A stretch of DNA of 64,000 nt from Viridothelium virens. Taxonomy: Eukaryota > Ascomycota > Dothideomycetes > Trypetheliales > Trypetheliaceae. The DNA lies in NCBI GenBank assembly GCA_010094025.1, contig ML991790.1, forward strand, positions 358,628 through 422,627, read 5' to 3'. The notes under the pieces were generated by a model that saw nothing but the letters and a program-made list of their open reading frames with translations, had not been told where the DNA came from and did not search any database. Shown in pieces: positions 36,001-47,511 of the stretch (position 1 is the first letter of the stretch; each line of letters starts with the position of its first letter). Position numbers and translations under genes: made by a program.

Positions 36001-36957
36001 CGTTCAAATGCAGCAGTCCCCCCGATCTCCCGACTTCTTGACCTTTGACATCCAATCGATGAAACGACGACGACGACATGGGAAGACGCTGAATGACACT
36101 ACATACATCAGAAACCCCCGTCAACCCCCGTCCTGTCCATCGGCCTGTTGTGACCCCTGAGCCTTGCGTCTCGTTTTAGACCCGCGGGCACACAATTGCT
36201 TGTTACTACGGAGTACCCTGCGTCCAGACTGCTCAGACGGGTTGTTGGATCTAAACATTAGCTTTCGACCCCGACCACTGCAACTCGTCATTCCTGCAGC
36301 GTGCTGATATTCCGAGTAAGTATCATTCGCTCGTTTCTTTCTCCATCCCCGTTCCTTCCCGTCGAAACGAGAGCTTGGGCCCCCAAGCATTACCAGTTTG
36401 ATCTGCCAAACCTGCATTTCGAGATCTGTTATTCACAAATACTGTTGCCTGTTAATACTATCACCGTGCTCTCCCCCTCAGCTGCTAGGGTCTGGATGCG
36501 CCCCGAACTCTTGGGTCAAACCCTCTCAGTCATCCAATCCCTTTCCTAAAACTCCGTTCACGCTACGCAGCGTTGCGGATGTCCTCGCTAAGTCCTCACA
36601 CTCTGCTTCGCCCCAATCTGTACCTTTTCCATTTGGACGTCAATAGAGGCGTACACTAGCTCTGACGTGCTGCACATTGCGATCAGCACTCGGCACTCGC
36701 TTCTTGTACCTTGCAGCACCCAATCCTACTCAAAACAGCAACAATCGTGCTTTGTTTCACGGCCGCCTCGCTATCGTCGATCAGAAGCAACTTCATACGT
36801 CCATTTAGACTGACTTGGAGTAACAACAAATACAGGTGCTATCTTAACCCCGGCGCAGTCAGTCTTCCAAGGTCATGTATTATCATAATCTACATTGAAA
36901 GTGCTCGTTGCACAGTAACACAGTCATCACTCGTAATACCTTGCGACAGCCTACCAT
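33034..36957. other. Long intergenic region upstream of a Zn2Cys6 regulator
   Basis: About 3.9 kb with only short open frames. Two copies of TACGGAGTA lie here (34399-34407 and 36207-36215). From about 35.7 kb the pyrimidine-rich plus strand resembles a long 5' leader of the downstream regulator. No gene is supported. Confidence 0.5.
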
Positions 36958-39900
36958 ATGGCATCAGAAAGTGCTTCGCCGCCAGCAGAGGACCCTACCA
37001 CAGAAAATGTAGCCGCAAATGAGCCCACTGCGCCGGCAGAGCCGACCACTGCCCCGCGCTCAAGAGCTTCCAGAAGAAGAACTAAGACAGGATGTTTAAC
37101 TTGTCGAAAACGTCGTATCAAATGCGGCGAAGAACGACCTATCTGCAACAACTGTATAAAATCAAAACGACATTGCGAAGGCTACAACCCACGAGTAGTT
37201 TTCAAGCCTCCAAATACCGACTTTCGGGTTCCCGGCGGTGGCAGCACTATTCCCTTTCACACGGGTTCTCTGCCTGGAACGGCGAGAACTCCTCACCAAA
37301 ATCAAATATTACAAACTGCACAAGCTTTTCCACTCACTCCTCTGCTACCTCGAGGACCAGGTCAGCAAGACTATGGCGTGGCGGGCGACCCTGTTCCTGC
37401 CACGACCGGGCACAACCAGTTCATGGGGACGTTTTTCCAATATGGAACTCCACAATCTGAACAGGTTCGCCAGCAAGTTCCACTTCCAGATCAGTATCCC
37501 TCGAGCTCAGAAGCATACGAACAACCATTTGTTCAGGCCCAATTTCCCGCATCGGGTCAACCTCCGCCCACTCCCGTATCTGCGAACCTGCAGGCACAGC
37601 GCACGTTTGACTACACCCAGTACGGGGCATACTCAAGCCCTACACCTATTCATGCATCGACGCCCATTACGATAACAGCTCAGACCCCTGACACCTCCTT
37701 TACAATGCCATTTCACGGTCTTCCTTCAGAACAACGTGCAGTGAGGCCTGAATGGCGGACGAATATATTTGATGGACAAGTTAATCACCAGCAACCACGA
37801 CAGCAGTCCCCGTATAATCAGTCTACACATCCTCTTCCAACCCATCCGCAGGGATATAATCCGTTGTCGACACCAGTCACTCCATCGCAAGGTATGGGCA
37901 ATTTCCACACCCCTTTTGCGTACCTCTGCGTTGGCAATACTGGTGCCGTTGATTTCCCCGAGCATCTGAAATTTGAGCAAGCGACAGCCTGATATTCGAC
38001 CAAGGATCTAATTCGGTTTTACCTTCAGAACTCCCCGCCTCGACCTACCCCGCTTCACAGCCCGTGGGCATTTGGTATCAACTACCATCCGGCCTTACTA
38101 TAAGCCCAAGTCAAGACCTAGAGCAAGCAGCGATCGAGAATGAAGACGACGATTACTACGATGTCCATTCTGACGAGGATATGGAAATCGACCCAACAGA
38201 GGCATCTCTGGTTGGCTACGGCTCTCAGCACCTTGGACAGGTGATGAAGTTGCATCAAGCCAATACCGATGATCTCCACGCGAGGCGATTTGATTCCTTT
38301 CTCTATGCAGGAATTCTGGATTCGTATCGCGCCGAATGGGTTGCAAGTCCACTGAAGAACCCTCAAACAGCAAGAGTGTTTGCCCACTTTGTCAATGCGA
38401 CAGGGCCCAACATCTCGATCTTTGAGCGGCATACGAGAAACACCTCCGTCCTTTTCAGCGACGGGCCGGTGCCAAAGTATGAGCAAGGTCTCTGGACGTA
38501 TACCATGCCCATGATGGCCCTCCATCATCAGGGGTTACTCCACGCGATCCTTGCACTATCCAGTATTCATATCGCTAAGATCCAGAAAGCTTCAATAACA
38601 CCGTCATTCAAGCACTACGCCTACTCACTCAAACGGATACGTCATTGTTTGGGCCATCCTCGCAAGCGAAATCAAATCACCACACTTGCAGCATCGCTTT
38701 TGTTGGGATTCTATGAGATTATGGCAGCCGAGCATTCAAAGTGGAGCAGTCACTTAGCTGGAGCACGACAGTTACTGAACGAAATTGATTTCGCCGGTAT
38801 GCATAAGGAGCTTCGCCAAAAAAAGGCTCAGAGGCAAGCGTATGAAGCCCTCGAAGCCCAACGATCAAGAGCTCTTGGATACCATCACAATCTGCGAAGA
38901 CCCTCCCAACAGTGGCAGCCTGATGAGATCCCCGACATTGATGAAGGTATCATCAGCCATCTCATGGGGCATGAAGTTCGATATGATGAATATGGGCATG
39001 TGTATGGAAGGCCTTCCACGCCACAAATAAACCCTGCTGAAGTTGACCTGGGGAGATTTGAAGTTTGGCAAGATTTACATTGGTGGTACTGCAAGCAAGA
39101 CGCCTACCAGAGCATTGTGAGCGGAAACCAACTTCTGTAAGTGCCGTACTTTGTCATTTTCGAGAAGACTGCTGATTGTATCATTAGTCGCGATTTCCGT
39201 CGTTGGTCAGACTGTCCACCTCGAGGACCCATCAATTCGGCTAATGCTGTTGTCGGCTCCAATGATCATGTGTTCTTACTCCTCGCTCGGGTGGCAGATT
39301 TTGCAGCCAGAGACCGCGATAGAAAGCTAAAGGTCTTGGCGGCGAATGGAGGCGTCTGGAGACCTCCGTCGGGACCTGCGTCGGGACCGCGAGGACCCCC
39401 TGGCCCCACTCAGCATGCCGATGACCCGAACGCAAGCAGGCCATTAAGTTCTGCGCCGAATACTTCAGGCGCACAAGCAGGGCCACCAGGCATTCCGATG
39501 TCCCAGATTCCGTTTTACGGCATGATCCCTTCCTCGGAAGTATACATGCCATCGTCATACTCCTCCCACCGCGGCCAATCCACCTATCAGCCTACCTCTC
39601 CTCCCCAAACCCCCAGCACCTCCACCTACGACCTTAACGCAGCCACCACCGCGGCCACCGCAGAATGGACCCGCATTCTAGCCGCCGTCTCTTCCTTCCC
39701 CAGCCACCTAGGCGGCCACTTCCAACCTCTCACAGCCGAAGAGCAGCCCCCACCCATGTCCCCCTTCGGCCCTGCCCTCTGCTACCGCTCCTACGACATC
39801 TCCGCCATGTGGCTCATCTACCACATGACGCAGATCATCCTGCAGCGCAGCCACCCCTCAATGCCCGTCGCCGCGATGCTCGCGCAAGGCATCGCCGCGC

Positions 39901-40502
39901 GCCAAACCGCCGACCACGCGCTCGCGATCGGCCGCATCGCAGCGGGCATCGTGCCGAACCCGATGCCCGCGCGCCTGAACCCCAGCCTCGGCGCCGCCCT
40001 CACCGAGAGCACGATGCCGCTGTTCTTCGCCGGCGTGCAGTACCGCGAGTATGCGCAGCGCGAGTGGCTGGTCACGCGCGTGCGCAACATCGAGGAGCGC
40101 ACGGGGTGGGCGAGCGCGGGGCTCATCGCGACGGGGTGTGAGAAGGCGTGGGTGAAGGCGTATGAGGCGGGGAGGGGACCCAAGTGGGAGGTCTTGATGA
40201 GTGCGCCCGAGGCGGTGGATGAGCGCCGGCATTGGGCGACGGGGTATCGGTGGAGGACGGAGGATGGGAGGTTGATGGGACGGGGAGGGGCGTGGGAGGA
40301 GGAGGATCGGAGGAGGGAGATGGTGGCGCAGGGGAGGGAGCAGGCGGTGGATGGGGGGGAGAGGGTGGCACAGGGTGAGGATCAGGATGATGTGGATCAG
40401 ACGGATCGGAGGCTGTTGAGGACGAGTGAGAAGGCGAGGTTGCATTGGGCCATGGGCATCATGGGCATGGAGGAGGATGTCAAAAGGATGAGCATGGAGT
40501 AG
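36958..40502 (+). CDS. Zn2Cys6 (Gal4-type) transcription factor
   Basis: Three exons (36958-37891, 38029-39136, 39188-40502) give 1118 aa. An acidic/Ala-Pro leader and a basic patch (RSRASRRRTKTG) precede the zinc cluster CLTCRKRRIKC...CNNC...C, with spacing C-x2-C-x6-C-x6-C-x2-C-x6-C from residue 46. A long Pro/Gln/Ser-rich linker follows. Then comes an acidic stretch (NEDDDYYDVHSDEDMEID) and a helical fungal-specific regulatory region (ALHHQGLLHAILALSSIHIA, KHYAYSLKRIRHCL, EIMAAEHSKWSSHLAGARQL), typical of the DUF3468-like Fungal_trans_2 group. It should be a nuclear DNA-binding regulator; the target pathway cannot be read from sequence. The first intron (137 nt) is longer than usual here, but it restores the frame and removes a TGA. 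Confidence 0.88.
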
Positions 40503-41938
40503 GATGGGCTTTTGGCATGTTCCAAGATACTACGCGTAGTCTCTGAAACGTTGAGCTCTTGAATGCACTTGGTGCATTGTTTGACGGATGTCCATAAGGC
40601 ACGGTTAGGATTGATGCAGGTAGCGCTCTCTACTTAATGTCTTCTCTTACTATGCATAGAGGAAAAGGGTATCGGAGTTCACCGCCTTTCATTACACTGG
40701 TCTACTGGTCCACCTCCTACTCGCGCTCACCTAGCATTGCAGCAGTCGAGAGAAAGGCGTTTCTTGAATTTTGTTGGGCTTGGGTGAAAACCAAGGTATA
40801 CATATTGATTGTTATAATACTGATTCTTAGCAGAGGGGCGTATGGTGTATTGGTTAAGTGCGCCATAGCTGTGATACAAATCTGTGATTGGGGTTGTGGC
40901 TTAACTAGTAAAAAATACCTCCGAGACTTTTCCTCGAGGCGTTTCTGTGGCTTCCCCAGGCTTCAGTTTTGCCCTTAGCTAAGCCTGGATTTTCTCGAGC
41001 TATTCTTATAACACGTCTTGTCCTCGGGGGTTTTTTTTCTACCTCTATTAGCCCGTGAAGTTTTACCATATGTTCGCAAGGACTAGGGAAAAGAAGGCAC
41101 AGTTGGAATCGAAGTCGTGCTTGTCACGTAGAGTCACCAACTCGCCGTTAACCAACACTCTATTTGTCACACAAAGTGAGCACCACAAACGTCTCAAAGA
41201 AGGGTATGAGTTGAATGATTATCCAGCGCGTAGGAAAAGAAAGATTGTCTCACAGACCAAACAAACAAACGATACTTGCCAGCATATCTCTGATGATAGC
41301 AATTGGTGACGACGATCAAGGAACGAAACAACGTCTCTTTATTTATCGTGAGTGGGCAGATCTGCGCGTTTGCCTTTTGGCTTCGGAACCAAGGGTCCAA
41401 TAACTGACTTCTCTTACTAGTCTTGACCTCTACATTGCTGAGAATATTACAAGATACTCTCTCGACCGTGCGCCGATCCCTGGTATAGCGACTCTTTTGG
41501 ATCTCTGCTGATCCTGGCTGGCTTCTCAAATGCTGTGATACAGATTCGGCGTGCGTTTGGTGCACAACAGCTTTGCGCCATGCCCAGAGCGTCCCAAGAA
41601 CCAACAGTCGTCTCTAACCCGTAGCAAATAAGTCTTCAACTTCTCCTGTCATTCTGAGATGAGCTCGATCAGATCGTCGAGGATGGACCTGCATCTGGAA
41701 ACTCTTACCTGGATTTCCGGCCTCACACATTGCCTGCTCAATCATTGTGCAATATATCAACGCTACTTCCCACGATATCCATACATCTACAGATACGTAA
41801 CACAGGGATGCAGGAATCCGCAATACTCTCCACCTCCTTAATCCGGAGAGTGGGGTATCTGCACGGCATATATTGCACTCATGCCCTCGCATGATTCCCT
41901 TGTCCACTCGAAGATGGAAATGTTATGATCTGTGCAGC
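40503..41938. other. Intergenic
   Basis: No supported gene. A stretch at about 40838-40870 (GGTGTATTGGTTAAGTGCGC) resembles a tRNA 5' half but lacks a T-arm. Open frames up to 136 aa have no recognisable content. Confidence 0.5.
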
Positions 41939-43345
41939 ATGAAAACCATAAAGCTTACTATCCTCGCCGCTATCAACCAGCTGGTAAGCTCTCAGAACAT
42001 CAATGAAGTGCTCTCTCAGTACTCTCAACTGAGTAGTCTTACATCAATAATTACCAACTCGTCGGCCTTATTCACACAGCTTGAGGCCGCCAATAACTTC
42101 ACCTTTTTGGCTCCATCAAATGATGCTATTGCCACATGGACTCGGTCGCCGTCCTCCAATACGAGCATCGATATACTGCTGACGTATCACCTGCTCACAG
42201 GCAGTCTGCTACTTTCTCCTCCCGTTAAAGGATGGTATAATGTATCAATCTTTATGAGTTCAGCCTTGAACGATACCAGGTACACTAATGTCACTGGCGG
42301 TCAACGAGTCGAATTTCTGTTCGACGGTCAGGCAAAGTTCCAGTCGGGGGATAAAACTACATCTATAATTACTGCTGCGGTCATCGCTGTCCCCGCTTCA
42401 GGGAAACGGCTCGTGCTGATCTTCAAAATAGGACATTATATCTACTGGAGGGATAATTCACATCATTGATACCGTGCTTGAGATACCTCTGAATTCGCTC
42501 CGTGAAGCGTCCGCTGCTCGATTGGAGTACTTCGATGAAGTTTTCACATCAGGATACTTCCTCCACCCGGAGAATGCAGCGTTCGTTCAGGGCTTCGACA
42601 CAATGGCAGACGTCACCTTACTTTTTCCAAACAGCGAGAGTGCATTGGCGAATCTACCGTCCGAGCGGAATCAATCTCAGGTCAATGTCCTACTCGAATA
42701 TCACATAGTCATCGGACTATACTATTCTTCGGACTTTATCAACGGGTCTACATTGAACACTACAGCGGGTGTTCCTATCCTTGTAACGATTGACAACGAC
42801 GGTGACATTTACCTAAATGCCGCTAAGATCACGACACCGGATTACTTAGTATCAAATGGTGTCATGCATGTAATTGACAGGTAATAAGTCTTCTAAAGCT
42901 CCTCTGATGTGACCCGTCAATCGCTGATTGCTTTTGCCAAAGCATCCTCTCCCCTCACAACATCACACGTCCACAGCTTTCCTTTCCGGAAAACACGACT
43001 ATATCAACTCAGCATCCACCAAATACGGCATCTACGTCCCCATCACCAATCGCGACTCCTTCCAAGAGCATTCCTCCAAGTGGCTTATCCAAAGGCTCCA
43101 AGACCGGTATCGGTACAGGTATCGCTATCGGCGGCGGAGCTATCGCCGCAGCAATTTTTGCCTACTGCCTTCGAAGACGTTGGATCGCGAAAAGAAATAG
43201 AGATGCTAATTCGATTGAGCATCCTGCACCTGGAGAGCACAAGCTAGAGCCAGGTGATAGACCGCTTCACACTTATCCGGAGCTTGAAGCGCATGAGAGA
43301 TTGAGTGAATTGGAAAATTCGACTAGGCATGAGCTGTCAAATTAA
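41939..43345 (+). CDS. Fasciclin (FAS1) domain cell-surface protein with C-terminal membrane helix
   Basis: Three exons (41939-42379, 42432-42880, 42943-43345) give 430 aa. A signal peptide (MKTIKLTILAAINQLVSSQ) leads to FAS1 domain 1 (LSSLTSIITNSSALFTQLEA, NNFTFLAPSNDAIATW, and IIHIIDTVLEIP across intron 1). FAS1 domain 2 follows (VTLLFPNSESALANL, VLLEYHIVIG, and VSNGVMHVIDS across intron 2). A Thr/Pro/Ser-rich stalk precedes one membrane helix (GTGIAIGGGAIAAAIFAYCL), and a basic RRRWIAKRNR anchors a short cytoplasmic tail. Many potential N-glycosylation sites are present. FAS1 proteins mediate adhesion or cell-wall contact; the exact role is unknown. The third exon is missed by simple open-frame inspection. 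Confidence 0.86.
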
Positions 43346-44586
43346 TTGCATACTTCATTATTAAATTGCTCGTGGGAAGTGACATCGATTTTGAGGTCTA
43401 GCGTCATTGTCAGCTTTACTAAAACGTTGCGCATAAAATTTCAGCATTGACAGTTCAAGAGGATGTGCCTCGAGGCGAACATGAACCTGCGATGTAAACA
43501 GTTAAAGAAGACATTTCAAGAAAAACGCCTCCGCCACTGTTCAATTAGGTGTGACTGCCCGCATAGGCACCTAGCCTGGGCCCTGACAAGCAGTGCCCTT
43601 GAAGGCTGGTCCATCTGGACTCGCATCTTCCCTTAGTCCGACGAGGAGCCCCCTAGCAGACTGGTCGATCCGGACCCGCATCCGCTCAGGATGGAGCATG
43701 GGCAAGATTCAATGAATCCATCGATCCACGAGCTCATCCTTCAAAATCAGACCTACAGAAAGCAAGACAAGATTGACGAAGAGGGTACCAATAAGGACGA
43801 GAATCAGTTTGGACCAGTCCATTTTACTACAGCATATCAATCACAATACAATATCAGCACGCCTTTATTGGAGCCAGAATTTACCAAGTGCAGTGTAAAA
43901 CAGAGCCAAAGTGGTGCAGAGAGCAAATTGCGTTTCGTTCCTTTCTCCTGGCGGGATGGGTTTGTCTCCATTTACGCCGTAGACGAATTGCCTGTTCTTG
44001 AACCCGCAGGGAAGAGTCCCTCTGCCGAGTGCCATTTTACTTGTCTGCTGGTGGCTTGACGGGCTTGAGGCCGCATTCTGCCTTGGTCGGCCGGTAGTTG
44101 AAGGGAATCCTTGTTTTTCGGTGGGTAGAGGTTTTTTTCGTTCGGATCTGAACCTGATAGGTGTTGAAGTAAAAGAAACCGAGTTGATTGTGGTGCAGAA
44201 TCTCAGTCTAGGAGCTACGGAGGACCGTGGATATAGCAGTAGATATATGAAGACAAAGTGACCTCATACAAACTCCATTTCTGTTCTTTGACGTGAAAAA
44301 CGCAGGGGTATAATGTGAACCACGAGTAAGCAGCGTGAGCGGTGGCCTAAGCCAGGCTGAGCCGACCTGAGCTGGTCTGATCAACCCTTTGTCGGCGCCC
44401 GATCTTGGGCTTGAGAGTGATGATGAGGGCCTAAAATCGGGATTCGATAACCCATAGAGATGCATTGACCAACAGGCCTCCAAATTCGGCTGGCCGCTTC
44501 TCTTGGTTGGCCTTTCGATTCGGACAACCATGTGATTTGAACAGCCGACCAGTTTGAACGGCCTTTTGGCTTGGACAGCCACCTAG

Positions 44587-44660
44587 TTCGGACAGCCGCT
44601 CTTAGTTCGGACAGCCGCTCTTAGTTCGGACAGCCGCTTATTTCGGACAGCCGTCTGCTT
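44587..44660. repeat. 19-bp tandem repeat (TTCGGACAGCCGCTCTTAG)
   Basis: Two exact units start at 44587 and 44606, with a near-exact third at 44625 and a partial at 44642. Diverged copies of GGACAGCC / GAACGGCC extend leftward to about 44470. The array is non-coding. Confidence 0.82.
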
Positions 44661-44788
44661 TGGATAGCAGCTTGACGTAGATATAAGCAATCCACTAGCT
44701 CATACCCTGCCACAAAACTACGTGTAATAAATTTCTGACTTTCTAATTGTTAATAAAAACTGGATAATGAATGGGAAGTATAACAATG

Positions 44789-44793
<5 letters not shown>

Positions 44794-44819
<26 letters not shown>
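44794..44819 (-). repeat. Homopolymer of 26 T (poly-A on the minus strand)
   Basis: An uninterrupted run of 26 T on the plus strand. It lies 15 bp beyond the left target-site copy of the LTR element, that is, just 3' of the original end of the minus-strand HOM2-type gene. Confidence 0.95.
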
Positions 44820-44839
44820 GCAATTATATTCAATATATC

Positions 44840-44909
44840 TGTTATAGATTGTAAAGTCCAGTCTGCTGTATATGTTATATGAGAGATGAAGCCGTGCTAG
44901 GCCCTAACA
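44840..44909 (-). repeat. 3' LTR (70 bp)
   Basis: Begins TGTTAGGGCCTAGCACGGCT and ends CTATAACA on the minus strand. It is followed directly by the second copy of the 5-bp target site. Confidence 0.78.
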
Positions 44910-46023
44910 TCTGCCCTCCCACGAAATGATAAAGTCCTCAAACCAACAAGGTATCTGAAATAGGAAATAATAATCATTAAAGAGCGATGTCATTCGCCTT
45001 GAGTTCCTATCTTCTGATGGTAGGTCTCCATTGTGTGCGTGTGTAAAGCAAGTCCTTCGTTGATCCTTTCTGACCTTATATAGCCAATCTTTAAGCTTTC
45101 GCTTCTCCTGCGCGCGGTTTCGCTCTACTGGTGACCTTGTAGGTGGTGCTGGTAAGACTTGCAACCGATCTCGCTGAGGAGGTGGCTTGTAGTGGAATTT
45201 CTGATTAATAAGTGCTTTACGCTCTGCAAACGCGCTTCCTGCAGTCTTTAATGTCGATAAGCTTTCAAGCGATTTCTGCATATAGATTCTCGTGTACCTA
45301 GTCCTTGATTTGAAGCTCTGTGTAATGGACCGCTTGGCAGAGGCGAGAGATCTGATCGAAATAGGACGTAAAAGGCACATCCTCTTGTGCGGTCATTTCG
45401 ATGGTGTATCGGCTGTATTTGAGGCGGCTTCACCTCTATTGATCTTGAAGCGTTTAAAAGGCTTGCATCAAAGCCTCAATTCCTGCCTGATCTTCAAGAT
45501 CTTCAAGATCTTCCTGCTACTCTCCATTCATGGTATCAGACCAGCCTGGCGCCTGCCCCACATAGGCAATCAAGTGCGCCGTCACCGCGTACACTGGGTC
45601 TCTCTGACAGCCGTGCCAAATTCCTCATGAACAGCGTAACACCGGCATAAATCTTATTCTTGCCCTCGGTATACTGTGTCTCAGGAGCATCATGATCTGG
45701 CCGCAAACGCCCAATCTCTTCCTTTTTAGCTTCCTTTGTAGCCTGATGTGTTCGCCAATATTGTTTGGGCCGTTCTGGGAGCTCGATCGTTTCGTGGACG
45801 CCCTCGCGTGTGTGATCGGAGGAGGAGACTTGAACATCCTGTTGTTGCGGCTTGCTCTAGAGTGCAGTCGCTCGGTGGTGGAGAGACTACAGGAGACAGC
45901 CTGTTGACTGCCAGTCGCGCGCGTGGCGTGCGGAGTCGCCTTTGGAGGCATGTAAACGTCTCACCAACTCAATGGAAGATCAATTGATCAAAACAGGGGA
46001 TCTTTGCAGCGTCAGCTACAAAT

Positions 46024-46094
46024 TGTTGTGTATTGTAAGGTCTCATCTGCTGTATGTGCAAAAATATGAGATGGAGCCGTGCCAAGCCCTAACA
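46024..46094 (-). repeat. 5' LTR (71 bp)
   Basis: Begins TGTTAGGGCTTGGCACGGCT and ends ACACAACA on the minus strand. Its first six bases, read in frame with the neighbouring gene, supply TGT TAG. Confidence 0.78.
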
Positions 46095-47511
46095 ATATCC
46101 CTTCAAAATTGCCGCTTCACAATTTAAGACACTGCTCCCCGCCGCTCCAATAATGATATTATGACTTAGCGCCACAAACTTAATATCAAAGATTCCAGAC
46201 TCGTCTTCTCGCACGCGCCCTACACTAACGGCATACCCGCGCTCCATATTGCGGTCCAGCCGGGGTTGCGGCCGTGTCGGATCTTTATGCACAACAATAG
46301 CCTGCGCAGGCGCAGAGTAGCATCCGATAGTCTGGGCTTCACTGATATAGGACTGCAGGGCAGCTTCAACAGCTAAAACATTGGGTGGGGGGCGAGTGGC
46401 AAAGCGGAGGGAGACGCAGGCGGTATGGCCGTCGAGGACGGGGACGCTAGATAGAAGTGGTAGTCAGTTAGGCGGAAATAATCAAATAAGCTTGCAATAG
46501 CATGGAGGTAGTAGTTGTGCTTACCGATTGCAGGCTGCTGATACTCGCATCTGCTGTGGCATAACCTGGTTCTTTTCAGGACTTAGACTGCCTAGAATCT
46601 TGCAGGCTTCCGTCTCAATCTTCGATTCTTCCGATTCGATGTAGGGGACAATGTTGTCGATAATGTCCATCGACGAGATCCCAGGTTAACCAGCGCCCGA
46701 TAATGCTTGGAGCGTGACGACGCTGACTTCGAGGATTCGGCCGAACTTTGCTTGGAGGGCGGCAAAGGGGATAACGATCCCGGTTACGGCACTGATTGGG
46801 CAAGTTAATCATTCCTCTGACATATACGTATATGTACGTATATGTACGGAGAGGGATGAGATGGAGTTATACCAGTTCGAATTCGTAACCAAAAAACCCT
46901 TCCCTTCAGACTTCAAGTGCTGCTGCTGAGCTGTAATAAGTCCCATGTGGGCTAAATTTACCGTAGGAACGACTAGGGGCGTCAAGGGATCCATCCGATA
47001 CATAGAGGCATTCGAGAATACGGGGTACAACCCAGCAAAGGCCAGCTCGACCTCCTGCGCCTTTGTTGTGTTGAGGCCTGAAAAGATAATATCACAGCCC
47101 TTGAAGAGTTCAGGTCGACATTCTTGCACAGCCATGTTTGCAACTGTAGCAGGGATAGGCTCTGATTGACGCCACTGAGCCGCTTCAGCGTAGCTTTTGC
47201 CCGCACTTCTCTCAGAAGCGCCAATAGTGGAAATCTCCAGATACGGATGTTCAGACAGGAGAAGAATAAAACGTTGGCCGACAGCACCTGTAGCTCCGAG
47301 GATACCTAGATGGAAAATCAGTTGTACGCATCAAGTAAGTTCAACTACTATGCGGTTTATATTTGCATACAAACAATGCCACTAGAAAATTCACAGCGGG
47401 CCGAGGCCGAGGAGAGAGATGTAAAGAGACAGGGGGCAAAGGGGAAAGTTGGTACATACCGCATCGCTTTTTCGGCAATTTCTGATAATTCGAGACGAAA
47501 TGGTTTGCCAT
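46089..47511 (-). pseudogene. HOM2: Aspartate-semialdehyde dehydrogenase copy, broken
   Basis: Four exons (47511-47460, 47305-46873, 46791-46525, 46446-46089) read as 369 codons plus stop. The NADP-binding start is GILGATGAVGQRFILLLSEH. The substrate part includes GCDIIFSGLNTTKA and FSNASMYRMDPLTPLVVPTV. The catalytic cysteine follows VTNSN across an intron. [20 protein letters not shown] and [20 protein letters not shown] complete it. The enzyme makes aspartate semialdehyde for Thr/Met/homoserine synthesis. A TAA at 46686-46688 replaces the residue (usually Tyr) in the conserved SGAG-x-PG loop. The reading frame also now ends in TGT TAG, which belongs to the LTR inserted after the LKGY codons. 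Introns are retained, so it is not a processed copy. A working gene probably exists elsewhere in the genome. Confidence 0.8.

Larger units (their letters stand above)
43346..44834. other. Intergenic with short repeats
   Basis: No convincing gene. It contains an imperfect 22-bp direct repeat (43606-43627 and 43661-43682), the 19-bp repeat array at about 44587-44660 and a 26-bp poly-T run at 44794-44819. The context is accessory and repeat-rich. Confidence 0.55.
44840..46094 (-). mobile_element. Short LTR retrotransposon (non-autonomous), inserted in a HOM2-type gene
   Basis: The element is 1255 bp on the minus strand. It is bounded by direct terminal repeats of 71 bp (46094-46024) and 70 bp (44909-44840), each beginning TGTTAGGGC and ending AACA. 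Outside them is a perfect 5-bp target-site duplication (ATATC on the plus strand at 44835-44839 and 46095-46099). A purine-rich tract (GTGGGAGGGCAGA) lies just before the 3' LTR. A frame starting MPPKATPHATRATG at 45951 and shifted continuations (ELPERPKQYWRTHQATKEAK) look like a decayed gag. There is no room for reverse transcriptase, so it would need help from another element. The two LTRs match at only roughly three quarters of positions, suggesting an old insertion. Confidence 0.8.

Noticed and set aside
37892-38028. Premature TGA splitting the Zn2Cys6 gene into two
   Set aside because: A 137-nt intron with a TTTTACCTTCAG acceptor removes the stop and keeps the frame; total coding length is 1119 codons.
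39665-40445. Long open frames on both strands in the GC-rich 3' part of the Zn2Cys6 gene
   Set aside because: Compositional shadows; the regulator frame itself is continuous and ends at 40502.
40838-40900. tRNA-like stretch
   Set aside because: It has a plausible D-arm-like sequence but no matching anticodon stem or T-arm (no GTTCRA context).
43606-43682. Possible repeat-derived regulatory element (two 22-bp copies)
   Set aside because: Only two imperfect copies with 55-bp spacing and no wider context; too little to support a function.
43691-44059. 122-codon plus-strand open frame
   Set aside because: No domain, signal peptide or coding-like pattern; it lies in a repeat-rich intergenic region.
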